Below are positions 52,510-61,869 of a stretch of DNA of 64,000 bases, in pieces. Each line of letters starts with the position of its first letter. Within the stretch, counting starts at the first letter, position 1. This stretch comes from Limnephilus marmoratus (lineage: Eukaryota; Arthropoda; Insecta; Trichoptera; Limnephilidae), in contig OU862927.1 of assembly GCA_917880885.1 (NCBI GenBank), forward strand, positions 21,731,450 to 21,795,449, given 5' to 3'. The notes under the pieces are model-generated. The model did not search any database and was not told the origin of the DNA. It worked only from the letters and a program-made list of their open reading frames with translations. Both the position numbers and the translations under genes were made by a program.

Positions 52510-53039
52510 TTCTGTAGCAGCATTATATTCTTAGCCGACGACGGATTAATGAAACAAATGACAATTCTACAAAACAGAGCTATGAGAACTATATTGAAGA
52601 AAAATAGGTACACTTCAGTCAAGAAAATGTTGAAGGAGTTAAATATCTTGTCATTTAAACAAATTAATTACTTCAATACTATATTGTTAATCTACAAAAT
52701 AACCAATGGCCATACGTCATTGAATTCATAATAAAAATTGATAAACTACAAAGCAAACATACATATGAGACGAGGAAAAGAAATGAACTAAGACTCCCCT
52801 TCAGGAAAAAAACACAGAGTCAAAAGTCATTGATGTACGGAGCATTGAAGATATTTGGAGAATTACCTGAAGAAATAAAATTGGAAGAGAGCATAAAGGC
52901 ATTTAAAATTAAATTGCGAAGATATGTGATTGATTTGGTATAGATGTGTTATTTTACGTGTATGTATATATAAGGATTGTATTAGGACATAGATAACTAT
53001 GTACCTATTTAAAATACCGCAATAAACAATAAACAATAA
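52510..53039 (+). pseudogene. LINE C-terminus and 3' UTR (CR1/L2-like group)
   Basis: 52549-52731 reads MKQMTILQNRAMRTILKKNR, YTSVKKMLKELNILSFKQIN, YFNTILLIYKITNGHTSLNS-stop. In another frame it continues KLQSKHTYETRKRNELRLPF, RKKTQSQKSLMYGALKIFGE, LPEEIKLEESIKAFKIKLRR, YVIDLV-stop (52940). This is the same layout as 13890-14279 ('LQN.AMR.IL', 'MLKELN.L', 'QKSLMY.A...(Y/F)..(I/L)P.EI'), probably the same family. One frameshift lies near 52730. The 3' UTR ends in CAATAAACAATAAACAATAA, a short-repeat tail like those of CR1/L2-type LINEs. Confidence 0.82.
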
Positions 53040-53044
53040 ATCGG

Positions 53045-53865
53045 TAGGTAACGCAAAAATAGATGATCTGCCAATACCTACCAAATCAATGTTAATATTA
53101 ATAAAAATGTATTAAACTATATTAGAAAATTTTATTTATATTTAAATTATTTCATTCAGCACCATTTTTTACATGTTTACAGCACGAGACACTCAATTTT
53201 TTTTCTGTAGTGTTGAAAAGTACTTGAAATCACAATAATAATTATTCAATCGTTGAAGCCACAATACAAACGGTAATATTTGTTCCATCAAACCACCCTT
53301 TTGTACCCCGCACCAATTTCCGCCAGACATCTATTATGAATGATATTAAAAGCCTCCAAAAGCCTGAAAATTTTCCTGCAAATATTTCCAAAGCTTCCAT
53401 CGCGATCGGCTTCCTGATACTTGTTAATAAGTTTTGAATTCCAATTGAAACGTATTGTAATAATAATTATTATTTATTTCACATAAAATTATACAATAAA
53501 ACATATGCGGAAACTTTGACTAGCCGACTAGGAATGAATCCTGTTTTAGGCCAGTCAAATTGACAAATTTAGTTCATATCATGATTTCATATTACATTGT
53601 TTAATTATATAACATATTATTTATCGATGGAAATAAGTGTTACAATTGAATTCCTCGTAGAAGCTTTAGTTAAATATACAATTTTTTTATTATAAGAAAA
53701 AGAATAAGCGAAGAGAAAACATAATATCTCTAGTACTTTATTTACAAGTAATCTAATAATTTTACATTTTTTTCTTCTTTCTATATTGAAAAAAAAACAT
53801 CTACGTAAAGGACACTTGTGCCGTTAATTATAAATATTAAACATTTTTGCCAGAGCTCACCGTGA
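53045..53865. other. AT-rich sequence, nothing recognised
   Basis: No gene or repeat copy was recognised. Confidence 0.5.
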
Positions 53866-53869
53866 TTAC

Positions 53870-54255
53870 CTCACAAGAATCTCAACTGTTCCCGTCTGGG
53901 GCCAGTGAAACTATGGCATCCCCAATTGGGGTTGTTGTGAGGCTGAAGGTAGTGGGGAGGGGAAGGAGGTGGGGAAGAGGAAGGTTGGGAAGTACCTGGC
54001 TATTCAGATCTGGTCACTAAACATGGCTAAAGCCATTTTCAAGCAACGTTTCAATTCTGAATGGTGGTCTTACTTACTTGATAGTATCTTGCACTCTGGA
54101 ACATGCCGCAAATATACTATATATTATTTTAAATGAATTAATTGTGAAATAATACAAATTAATCAAATAAAATTTATTTGCGCATGCCGGGTTCGAACCC
54201 GCGATCTCCGGATTGTGATTCAAGAGTCTACCCACTGGACTACGGAGATCGTCTG
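53870..54255 (-). repeat. SINE A, best-preserved copy
   Basis: The minus strand begins GACGATCTCCGTAGTCCAGT, GGGTAGACTCTTGAATCACA, ATCCGGAGATCGCGGGTTCG, AACCCGGCATGCGC, with an A-box-like TAGTCCAGTGG and a perfect B-box GGTTCGAACCC. It then has an AT-rich linker, AGTGCAAGATACTATCAAGT, ACCACCATTCAGAATTGAAA, CGTTGCTTGAAAATGGCTTT, AGCCATGTTTAGTGACCAG, CAGGTACTTCCCAACCTTCC, a C-rich stretch, CCCCAATTGGGGATGCCATA, GGCCCCAGACGGGAACAGTT and GAGATTCTTGTGAGGTAATC. The head looks tRNA-derived. Confidence 0.88.
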
Positions 54256-54343
54256 TAAGTACGATAAAGTTTTTTAGGTATGATTTTTTGATTTGTGTCC
54301 CAAATCGGGCATTTGTAAATTAATTATCAAAATATTTCTGTCA

Positions 54344-54388
54344 TTTGACTGTCCTAGAACGGGAGACCTTCCTAGTTGGACAGTCAAA
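54344..54388 (+). repeat. Conserved 3'-end hairpin with A-rich tail, copy 1
   Basis: TTTGACTGTCC (54344-54354) and GGACAGTCAAA (54378-54388) are perfect 11-bp inverted arms around TAGAACGGGAGACCTTCCTAGTT (loop at 54355-54377). It is followed after about 30 bp by AATAAAAAAAA and AAATAAATAAATAAATAA. Decayed versions with the same flanks are at 59918-59950 and 63486-63531. This could be the 3' terminus of a LINE or SINE. Confidence 0.6.
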
Positions 54389-54624
54389 GTTTCTTTGTAC
54401 TGATGTATTCTTTATAAAAATAAAAAAAAAACAAACAAAAAAATAAATAAATAAATAAGTAGGTACTTAAATATAAGGCAGTTTTTGGTGAAACACAACG
54501 GAGGGGATTGGATAAACAGCGAAGCTTCTTTGTTCGAGTGTGTAATACGTAAGGTTACTACTCGTTTAACGATGCATAAATATGTGCAAATGAGTGGCAA
54601 ATAATCTCAATATCGTCCTGGTGA

Positions 54625-54705
54625 AAGATCACCATTAAGAATCGAAATGTTGGTTGAAATGGCTTTAGTCGTGTTTGGTGACCTGATTATTGATATCCAT
54701 TAAAA
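54625..54705 (+). repeat. SINE A fragment
   Basis: GTGAAAGATCACCATTAAGA, ATCGAAATG, GAAATGGCTTTAGTCGTGTT and TGGTGACC match the middle of SINE A in the complementary orientation. Confidence 0.55.
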
Positions 54706-54864
54706 TTTAAATGACAACCTTGGAAAAATTTTATAAAACACTTTTTTTAGATTTAAGTAAGAAGATGCACTTTATCAGAATTGTGTATATTGCTGTGTAT
54801 TTTTGTATTATAGTCCTAAATTTCAATTTTATTGTTCAATGACATGAACAACCTTATAACTGCC

Positions 54865-55515
54865 ATATGAACACGTAAAAATGAGATTCGAGACCTTGGC
54901 GTAATTTTTGAAGCAAATCTCTCTTTCAAATCCCATATATCTGATATTGTCTCCCGTGCCTACAAAATGCTTGGAATTGTTCTTCGTAATTCAAGATCAT
55001 TTACCAACGGAATCGCAATCCGAAGAACGTATGAAGCACTTGTTCGCAGTATCTTGGAATATAGCTCCATTATTTGGGCCCCTTCTGAGCAAAACCATAT
55101 TCTCGAAATAGAAAAAGTACAAAAGAGATTCATGCGTTACCTATATATGAGGGAATATATGTACTACCCTTTCCTGTATCCATCCTTATTCTTAGCAGGA
55201 ATGCTCGATCTTAATACATTAGAAGCCCACCGAAAAAATTTTTAGGAAAACATTTTTTTAAGATAATCTCTGGAACTATACATAATCCACCTATTTTGAA
55301 AGAAATTATCTTATATATTATGTCCCAGACAAGTATACTCGTGGAAGGTCCCATACCCTTTTTTATGCTCCAAAAGCGAGGACTTCTGCCTATCAGAACG
55401 CGCCAGTCAACAGAGCGACTGAACTGCTCAACGAGTCTGCATTGACCATTGACATTTTTAACGTAACCTACAGGCAGTTTAACAATTATCTTTTGACGTA
55501 TGTCACAAAGTAATG
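54865..55515 (+). pseudogene. Jockey/R1-group LINE C-terminus
   Basis: Reading from about 54872: IRDLGVIFEANLSFKSHISD, IVSRAYKMLGIVLRNSRSFT, NGIAIRRTYEALVRSILEYS, SIIWAPSEQNHILEIEKVQK, RFMRYLYMREYMYYPFLYPS, LFLAGMLDLNTLEAHRK. After frameshifts near 55240 it continues NPPILKEI, RSHTLFYAPKARTSAYQNAP, VNRATELLNESALTIDIFNV. The order 'DLGV.FD..L.F..HI......A...LG...R', 'L.....R..LEY...IW.P', 'VQ..F.RYL', 'R......R.(P)..R......N' is the usual end of jockey/R1-like polymerase proteins. The catalytic polymerase core is missing. Confidence 0.83.
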
Positions 55516-55699
55516 AAACTGACCTTTTTATGTGTTTTGCTATACTTTTTGTCAAATTTGTAATCTTCTCCATAATGTATTGGTGAATAACCGTTTTACG
55601 GAGAACATCAAAAAATAAATAAATAAATGAATTTATGAAGACTGTTTATAACGCTAATAAATAAAAATAAAAAAAAAACAAAATATATATGAATATATA

Positions 55700-55975
55700 T
55701 ACATGAATTCAAAATCTGCAACAACGTTATTGACTGTCCTGACCTACTGAAACTAATAAACTTCAAAATATCACCCAGTGTAACAAGGCTTAACGACTTA
55801 TTCCGCATTAGCCGGACGCGTACAAATGCTGGTGTCAGGGATCCAATCGGAAGAATGTGCGAATCGTTTAATCAAAATCAAAACCTCAAAGATTCCGACT
55901 TATTTTTTGATACACGCAGTACTTTCAGTAGAAAATTGAAGGCTGTTTTCCTACAAAGTACAATAACTTAGACAT
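55700..55975 (+). pseudogene. LINE C-terminal fragment
   Basis: Shifted frames give NSKSATTLLTVLTY, then ISPSVTRLNDLFRISRTRTN, AGVRDPIGRMCESFNQNQNL, KDSDLFFDTRSTFSRKLKAV, FLQSTIT. 'SVTRL..LF.I...RTN....DPI.RMC..FN....  .D(I/L)F......F...(L)' is a frequent ending of jockey/R1-type LINE proteins. It follows another LINE end at 54865-55515 by 200 bp and may be a second family. Confidence 0.6.
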
Positions 55976-56144
55976 ACATTACTTGGTTTATAATTTTAAC
56001 TACCTTTTTTTTTAAATTTCTGTATGACATTATTTTTTATCTATATATTTTTGGTCTTACCATCAAAATTTTTCCAAAAACAATTTGTAAACTTTTACAA
56101 GGATATTGCACAATTTTTTTCATCGCTCTATTTGTAAAATTCAA

Positions 56145-56695
56145 TTTTTCAAGACCCCCCCGAAAACCATCGTAAGAATGGTGAATCGTGTGACGCGTCT
56201 TCTGAAAATTACTATAGGATCGGGCAATCAGCTGATCTACTGCCGCCATTTTGAATTCTGTTGTTCGAAGAATTCTCCCTAGAAATAGCATTACTATTTT
56301 TTTTTGTGCAGTAGTTTTTTAATATTTTCAATAATAGATACCTTTATTTTTTAAACATTATTTAGGCCTAAATAATGTTTCAATAAACACAACAACTAAA
56401 TCTCTGTAAACAGTATGTAAATAAACGAATAAATTAATACGATGGGTTGTGTCATATCATACATTCCCATACAAGGACTTTACGGGGACGTCACGACACG
56501 TCGAACAGTGACGTCACCTTGACGGCGTGTTTTTACGACCGGATTAAAAAATTGACTTTTTAGTAATTTTTTAAAAATTCTGCGTTTAATATTATTAAAT
56601 AAAACATATATTCAGAATTAGCGTCTATTGATCTATTTGAACATATTTTTATAAAGCCTGAATATTTTTCATTGGAGTACCTTATTCTTACCTGG
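56145..56695. repeat. Family E repeat, copy 2
   Basis: Matches 46970-47525 over its whole length: CAAGACCCCCCCGAAAACCA, GGTGAATCGTGTGACGCGTC, CTACTGCCGCCATTTTGAAT, TTCTCCCTAGAAATAG, the palindrome AAACATTATTTAGG / CCTAAATAATGTTT (56357-56384), AGTATGTAAATAAACGAATA, GACGTCACGACACGTCGAAC and TTTTTCATTGGAGTACCTTA. It lacks a short stretch (GAGATAAACTAAAAAGA) present in copy 1. Confidence 0.8.
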
Positions 56696-56699
56696 TGTT

Positions 56700-57290
56700 A
56701 AAATAAATGTGAGCATCATTAATACCAAATTTACTTTACGATAAACTCATACCAGTTCATTTAATTCAAAATGCGAGTTAAGAAAACGCCGTGGCTTCCA
56801 GATATATTCACTCATTTGTAGCCATAGTAAAAGGTTTTCATTTTTATTTGCAAGCTTCACCCGTAGGCTTTTATTTACATAGAAATCACATGCAGACAGA
56901 GCCTCTAATGGAAGCACATCAAATAGCCAATTTTTCCGCTCGCAGTCGAGCGTTCGATTTTTTCAATGTGTATATTTTCTTTTAAAAGCTAAATTTCGTT
57001 TCCAAAAAAAAAACTTTCAGAATATAATCAATTTGTAGAGTGTTGCGTTGAAAAGATACAAAGGGTAATGGTTTTGAATTCTTTTTATTGCGTTTTTTCC
57101 GTCTTACATGAATGCAATGAAAGGAAAATCACGTAATTCGATTCAAAGAAAATATTTGAAGTGTTTCTTTTATAACACCTAGTAAACTTTTATACATACC
57201 TCTATGAAAGTGTGTGTAAAAATCATTAGAGGGATTTTATATCATTGAATAAAATAATACTATAAAATTTAAACGAACATAAAAAATAAA
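56700..57290. other. No recognised feature
   Basis: A 64-codon plus-strand frame (56791-56985) resembles nothing known. No other repeat or gene was recognised. Confidence 0.45.
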
Positions 57291-57295
57291 AAGGT

Positions 57296-57376
57296 TTCGG
57301 TCGCAACTGGGAATCTAATCCAGGATATCTGTCTTATCGAGATAACGCCTCTACCACTTGGTCACTGTCACCTGTT
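57296..57376 (-). repeat. tRNA-like segment (fifth type)
   Basis: The minus strand reads AACAGGTGACAGTGACCAAG, TGGTAGAGGCGTTATCTCGA, TAAGACAGATATCCTGGATT, AGATTCCCAGTTGCGACCGA, AACC. TGACCAAGTGGTAGAGGCG resembles an A box and GGATTAGATTCC a B box, with an anticodon-arm-like part between. The acceptor ends do not pair convincingly, so this is most likely a SINE head or a tRNA pseudogene. Confidence 0.5.
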
Positions 57377-57489
57377 TTTTACGTTAATTTTGACGACCTT
57401 GTGTTCAATTTTAGAATTAACAAAGTCGATCTTCAGCTTCTTTATCGATATTTTTGGGCTGCTATCTTTTCGTGTGATTACAATTTTTT

Positions 57490-57972
57490 TTTCTTTTAAT
57501 GATTACAGAGTCCTGGTACCTACCCTGATGTATGGCAGTGAGGCGTGAAACTGGCCAGGATGAAAGTAAACTGAATGCTCTTGAAATGAGATCCTTGAGG
57601 CGTAGGTGTGGTAAAAAATTTATGATCGTCTGAGAAATGTGGATATCCACAAAGCATGTAAGGCTGATGTAAGCATAATGAGTAAGATTAAGAAAGGGAC
57701 CCTCAGATGGTTTGGGCATGTAGAGCGAATGAACGAAGAAAGTAATGTAAGAAGAATATACGACGCAAATGTGAATAGTAGAAGAAGTCGGGGACGCCCG
57801 GGGTAGACATCAGATACTTGTGTCGGGCCATGTCAAAAATCAGAATAATAGAAGAGAATGTATGAGACGATGTATGAATGTGAGTGAGGCAAAGAGTGTG
57901 TGCCAAGAACGAGTTGTTTGGCGGTCCGTACTCTCTGCCTACCCCTGCAAGGAAACGGCGTGATGGTTAGTT
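57490..57972 (+). pseudogene. RTE-type LINE C-terminus with (GTTA)n tail
   Basis: Shifted frames give RVLVPTLMYGSEA, ESKLNALEMRSLRR, CGKKF, RLRNVDIHKACKADVSIMSK, IKKGTLRWFGHVERMNEESN, VRRIYDANVNSRRSRGRPG, and near the end CRERVVWRSVLSAYPCKET. These are C-terminal blocks of an RTE-like LINE (YGSE.W, ALEMR.LRR, LRWFGHVERM, GRPG). The end GTGATGGTTAGTTAGTTAG is a short tandem-repeat tail. It has several frameshifts and stops and no polymerase domain. Confidence 0.8.
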
Positions 57973-58363
57973 AGTTAGTTTACAAAGTTTTAAACTAGAC
58001 AGTGTCTCACATACAGCTATCCAATTATTATTTATATGGGATAACTATCGAATTTTCCTAAAAGTTTAAAATAAATATTTATTAATTTAATGAAAAAAAT
58101 AACTTTGCGTATACCACTATTACTAAAATCAGTGGTTTCTTCGTCAGGATAAACCTGTCACATTGAAACATTTTGTCAAAACGTGTATACAAAAATGGCG
58201 GCCAAAATGGAACCGAAATTTATTACTAACCTAGAAAAAAATTCATTTGTCATATTATGAGTTTATTTATTGTTCTGTTATACTTGGTGGAATTATATTG
58301 TATTAAATTGAAATTAAAACAATTTTTTTAACTTATTTCCACATATTTATTTAACCAGTACCG

Positions 58364-58390
58364 GTTTCATCCTGTTATGGACATCTTCAG
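58364..58390 (-). ncRNA. Hammerhead-like motif, left arm
   Basis: On the minus strand: CTGAAGA, T, GTCC, ATAACA, GGAT, GAAAC, followed by CGGTACTGG. It has the same core and extra base as the motif at 36748-36774 and the same CGGTA continuation. Confidence 0.4.
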
Positions 58391-58549
58391 GCTGGCAATT
58401 GACATTCTTTTGTTAGAGAATAAAATTGAATAAAATTTGGTAGGTAGGTACACAATATTAGAGTAGGTACATATGTTTTGGTGATTACATTAAATATAAT
58501 TTTTTTTTTTTTTTTTTATAATATTAGAGTAGGTAGGTATACAATATTA

Positions 58550-59375
58550 TTACCTACTCTAATATTGTATACCTACCTACCAAATTTTATAAAAAAAAAA
58601 AAAATTATATTTAATGTAATCACCAAAACATATGTACCTACTCTAATATTGTATACCTACCTACCAAATTTTATAAAAAATTATATTTAATGTAATCACC
58701 AAAACATATGTACCTACTCTAATATTGCATACCTACCTACCAAATTTTATAAAAATTTATATTTAATGTAATCACCAAAACATATGTACCTACTCTAATA
58801 TTGCATACCTACCTACCAAATTTTATAAAAAAATTATATTTAATGTAATCACCAAAACATATGTACCTACTCTAATATTGTGTACCTACCTACCAAATTT
58901 TATAAAAATATATATTTAATGTAATCACCAAAACATATGTACCTACTCTAATATTGTATACCTACCTACCAAATTTTATAAAAATTTATATTTAATGTAA
59001 TCACCAAAACATATGTACCTACTCTAATATTGCATACCTACCTACCAAATTTTATAAAAATTTATATTTAATGTAATCACCAAAACATATGTACCTACTC
59101 TAATATTGTATACCTACCTACCAAATTTTATAAAAAAATTATATTTAATGTAATCACCAAAACATATGTACCTACTCTAATATTGTGTACCTACCTACCA
59201 AATTTTATAAAAATATATATTTAATGTAATCACCAAAACATATGTACCTACTCTAATATTGTGTACCTACCTACCAAATTTTATAAAAAAAATAAAAAAA
59301 ATTATATTTAATGTAATCACCAAAACATATGTACCTACTCTAATATTGTGTACCTACCTACCAAATTTTATTCAA
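58550..59375. repeat. 76-bp tandem array, ten forward units
   Basis: CACCAAAACATATGTACCTA recurs at 58621, 58697, 58773, 58850, 58926, 59002, 59078, 59155, 59231 and 59318, i.e. every 76-77 bp except the last step of 87 bp, which has a longer A-run. Units continue CTCTAATATTG(T/C)(A/G)TACC, TACCTACCAAATTTTATAAA and TTATATTTAATGTAAT. They are nearly identical, which suggests recent amplification or conversion. Confidence 0.95.
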
Positions 59376-59410
59376 TTTTATTCTCTAACAAAAGAATGTC
59401 AATTGCCAGC

Positions 59411-59437
59411 CTGAAGATGTCCATAACAGGATGAAAC
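59411..59437 (+). ncRNA. Hammerhead-like motif, right arm
   Basis: CTGAAGA (59411-59417), T, GTCC, ATAACA, GGAT, GAAAC (59433-59437). It is the mirror image of the motif at 58364-58390. Confidence 0.4.
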
Positions 59438-59689
59438 CGGTACTGGTTAAATAAATATGTGGAAATAAGTTAAAAAAATTGTTTTAATGTCATATTATAT
59501 TTGGTTTATAATTGTGTAATTTCTACTATTTAAGAAATTCTAAAAATTATAGTACTTTCTTAAAATTAAATTGTCATAAATACATTGGGAATTCATATAT
59601 CATATATTGGTTTATAAATGTGTAAATTCTAATTATGCAATTGTAAATATTCTCTAAAATGATCTGGAAATAATCTCGTACTTGTGATC

Positions 59690-59905
59690 TCACTAAAGAA
59701 ACCACTCATTCACTCTGAATGCAATTATTAATGTTTTTCAAAATGAACTTAAAAAAAATCACATCTTTGCGATTCTTTCAAAGACATAAGGAAACCATCC
59801 CTTCGTTCAGAATACAATTTTTAATGTTCTCAAAAGTTTTCTTGACAGAAGCAAATTCCTGTGATACCTTGAATGAAACCATTCCTTTGTTAAGAATATT
59901 ATGAA
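59690..59905. repeat. Degenerate ~90-bp tandem repeat, 2-3 copies
   Basis: GAAACCACTCATTCACTCTG, AATGCAATTATTAATGTTTT (from 59699) recurs as GAAACCATCCCTTCGTTCAG, AATACAATTTTTAATGTTCT (from 59790). A third, shorter copy is GAAACCATTCCTTTGTTAAG, AATA (from 59875). Confidence 0.6.
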
Positions 59906-60605
59906 CCAAATATACAATTTGGCTGTCCTGAAAATCCTTCCCAGTTGGACAAACAAATTACCATTTTGTAATATATATGCACATACAAATAAATATTTGG
60001 ATCGGATGTCAAGTCTTTCTCTTAGGTTTTTTTATGTTTGCTATTTTTAATTATATGTTTATTCTGACGAAGAAACCATTAGTAAATAAACACGTCGATT
60101 ATTTTGATTAAATTTTGGTGTACAAAGTTATTTAAAATAACGCCACAAAATGAAATAGCAAGTCTTTGTGCTTAAAGTAGCAAAAAATATCGAGTTGAGA
60201 GATCCGACGTCATATTTTTTTTTCCTTTCTGAAATTACAAAGACAATGTAATTATTTTCAACTAGCATTAGTTTCAGGCCTTCAGGCAACTAAGTTAAAG
60301 CTTCATGGATAACTTAATTTAATGTGTTATTTATGAAATTAATGGTACCTTCTTGAACAGTAATAACTATTTTTTAAATCGTTGCGTCGCAACTGAAAAA
60401 TGAAAATCTGTTTGCATGTGAAAGTAAAAAACTCCCGAGACGTGTACTCTGACGTCATTAAAATTTCGTTTATAGAGTCTGCAACATCTAGAGCAACTTT
60501 TGTCAGCGTATTTTCATCATGAACTACGGAGCTTTGATATATTAATTTCCTATTGAAATAAAATGAGACGCCTAAGGTTTTAAGTACTTTATGTTTTTGT
60601 TTTGA
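59906..60605. other. Mostly unrecognised AT-rich sequence
   Basis: 59918-59950 (TTTGGCTGTCCTG...TTGGACAAACAAA) is a decayed copy of the hairpin at 54344-54388. 60064-60090 (CTGACGAAGAAACCATTAG) is matched in inverse orientation at 58127-58153. Nothing else was recognised. Confidence 0.5.
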
Positions 60606-60610
60606 TTCTC

Positions 60611-61190
60611 AGTTTGGGAGACGGGTATGAGCACCACCGTCCAGATAACCATTCAATAGATAACTGACACCTCTGACAGATCATACCGAGGGATTCGCTA
60701 CGTTTGGTGACTTATCAGGATTGCCCGGGTTCACGGGTGTTGTTTGTCTAGGTCTTGGAGGCACAAGCCCAACTATTGCGTTTTACTTCTTCAGCCAGAC
60801 AGGGAGGGATGAATTCATTCGTCACAACTGGATACATTGACTCCCAGGCCCCTCGTTTTTTTTTTAAAGAAAGACAAACATTCCCAGGTTACGAATAACC
60901 CAACAATGTTTGAAAATCTCCTACTACCATCACAGAAAGCCGAAAATGTTGTTTGTGTTGTGATGGAGGACTTAGCCAGCTGAGGAATCGAACACGGGAC
61001 GCCCGGGTGCCGGGTGGAACCCAAACGCGATGCCTACTCAATCACTGACCAGTCTTACCTTTTTCCTTCCCAGAACTTCCTTTCTCTAGCACTAAATAGA
61101 TCCTCCGCTCAGCATCCCCCAAGATGACATAGGACCTGAGGGAATTTGGTTTCCTCAGGCCTCTTACGTGGAGCTAATGTAAAAAAAAAA
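60611..61190 (+). repeat. Family B SINE-like element, full length, with SINE C inserted
   Basis: It starts GTTTGGGAGACGGGTATGAG and has CCATTCAATAGATAACTGAC, ACCTCTGACAGATCATACCG, GGATTCGCTACGTTTGGTGA, CTTATCAGGATTGCCCGGGT, TCACGGG, TTGTCTAGGTCTTGGAGGCA. After the SINE C insert it continues CTTTTTCCTTCCCAGAACTT, CAGCATCCCCCAAGATGACA, TAGGACCTGAGGGAATTTGG, CAGGCCTCTTACGTGGAGCT, AATGTAAAAAAAAA. Confidence 0.8.
60856..61054 (-). repeat. SINE C (tRNA-derived), copy 2
   Basis: The minus strand starts GACTGGTCAGTGATTGAGTA, GGCATCGCGTTTGGGTTCCA, CCCGGCACCC, GGGCGTCCCGTGTTCGATTC (B box) and CTCAGCTGGCTAAGTCCTCC. It then has TGTGATGGTAGTAGGAGATT, GGGTTATTCGTAACCTGGGA, ATGTTTGTCTTTCTTTAAAA and a poly(A) run. 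It sits inside a family B copy and so is younger than it. Confidence 0.85.
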
Positions 61191-61339
61191 TTATTACATT
61201 GTCATTACACATCTAACCCAGTCACGGACGTATATAAGGGGGGGGGGTGGTTTGGGGGTCCGGACCCCCCCCATTCATATCCATCTTACCTGTCCAACAG
61301 AAAAAAAATACATGCACCGCGCCGATTGTAGAAAACGAT

Positions 61340-61831
61340 AGTTGCTTAGTCCGCCGTGTTATTACAGAACTCGACGCTCGTTTTTTAAACCACGTGAATC
61401 GACGATCGAAGGAATTCATATGCTGTTACCTGAAAAAACCAGTAATGACTCCAGGATAAAAGAAAATCTTAAAAAATTGCACAAAGATTTCTGGGTGAAT
61501 TATGAGATATGGCACAATCACTGGAAATCTCGTAGCACAAAAACCTGCAACTGTTATCGACGCTATCGATAATTGCGATGATCAGTTTGTCCCTTTAATA
61601 AAAAAGCTTCTCATTATTTTAGCCACACTCCCAGTGTCCACTGCAACCCCTGAAAGATCTTTCTCTACCTTAAAGAGGTTAAAAACTTACCTAAGATATA
61701 AAATGGGCTGTGAAAGACTTACTAGTCTGGCTTTAATGAGCGTACACCGAGACCTGGCGGTGCAACTTGATTCCGAAAAAATTATTAATCAGTTAGCAAT
61801 AAAACGTAAAAGACTAAATTTATTACTTTAA
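61340..61831 (+). pseudogene. hAT transposase C-terminus (P52rIPK/ZMYM-like type)
   Basis: Broken frames first give RRVITELDARFLNHVNRRSK, EFICCYL. From about 61524 an open frame reads GNLVAQKPATVIDAIDNCDD, QFVPLIKKLLIILATLPVST, ATPERSFSTLKRLKTYLRYK, MGCERLTSLALMSVHRDLAV, QLDSEKIINQLAIKRKRLNL. 'LPVSTA(T/S)(P/S)ERSFS.L.R(L/I)K..LR..M...RL..LAL(M/L)..H' is the highly conserved hAT dimerisation region of the '52 kDa repressor / ZMYM1-like' group. N-terminal TTF-type zinc finger and catalytic parts are deleted or frameshifted. Confidence 0.9.
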
Positions 61832-61869
61832 AGTTTCAATTTTATTACTTTTGAATAAATATTGCAATA

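Larger units (their letters stand above)
58313..59488. mobile_element. 1.2-kb inverted-repeat element around a 76-bp tandem array
   Basis: Long inverted arms begin ATTAAAACAATTTTTTTAAC at 58313 and end with the complement at 59488. Both arms carry AACTTATTTCCACATATTTA, TTTAACCAGTACCGGTTTCA, a hammerhead-like core (58364-58390 minus; 59411-59437 plus), GCCAGCCTGAAG, TTCTTTTGTTAGAGAATAAA and one unit of the tandem repeat. The turn-around is near 58545, after which ten units run in the forward direction. No target duplication was found and no ORF exists. The arrangement suggests a non-autonomous Penelope-like or similar retroelement, by inference only. Confidence 0.72.

Noticed and set aside
53870..57376. 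True tRNA genes at the tRNA-like sites (54180-54255, 57296-57376; also 35650-35758, 13500-13560, 23820-23893)
   Set aside because: Acceptor stems or anticodon arms do not form, and most sites are the heads of repeated SINEs.
58550..59375. CRISPR-like regular array
   Set aside because: The units are contiguous 76-bp tandem repeats without variable spacers, in a clearly eukaryotic setting.
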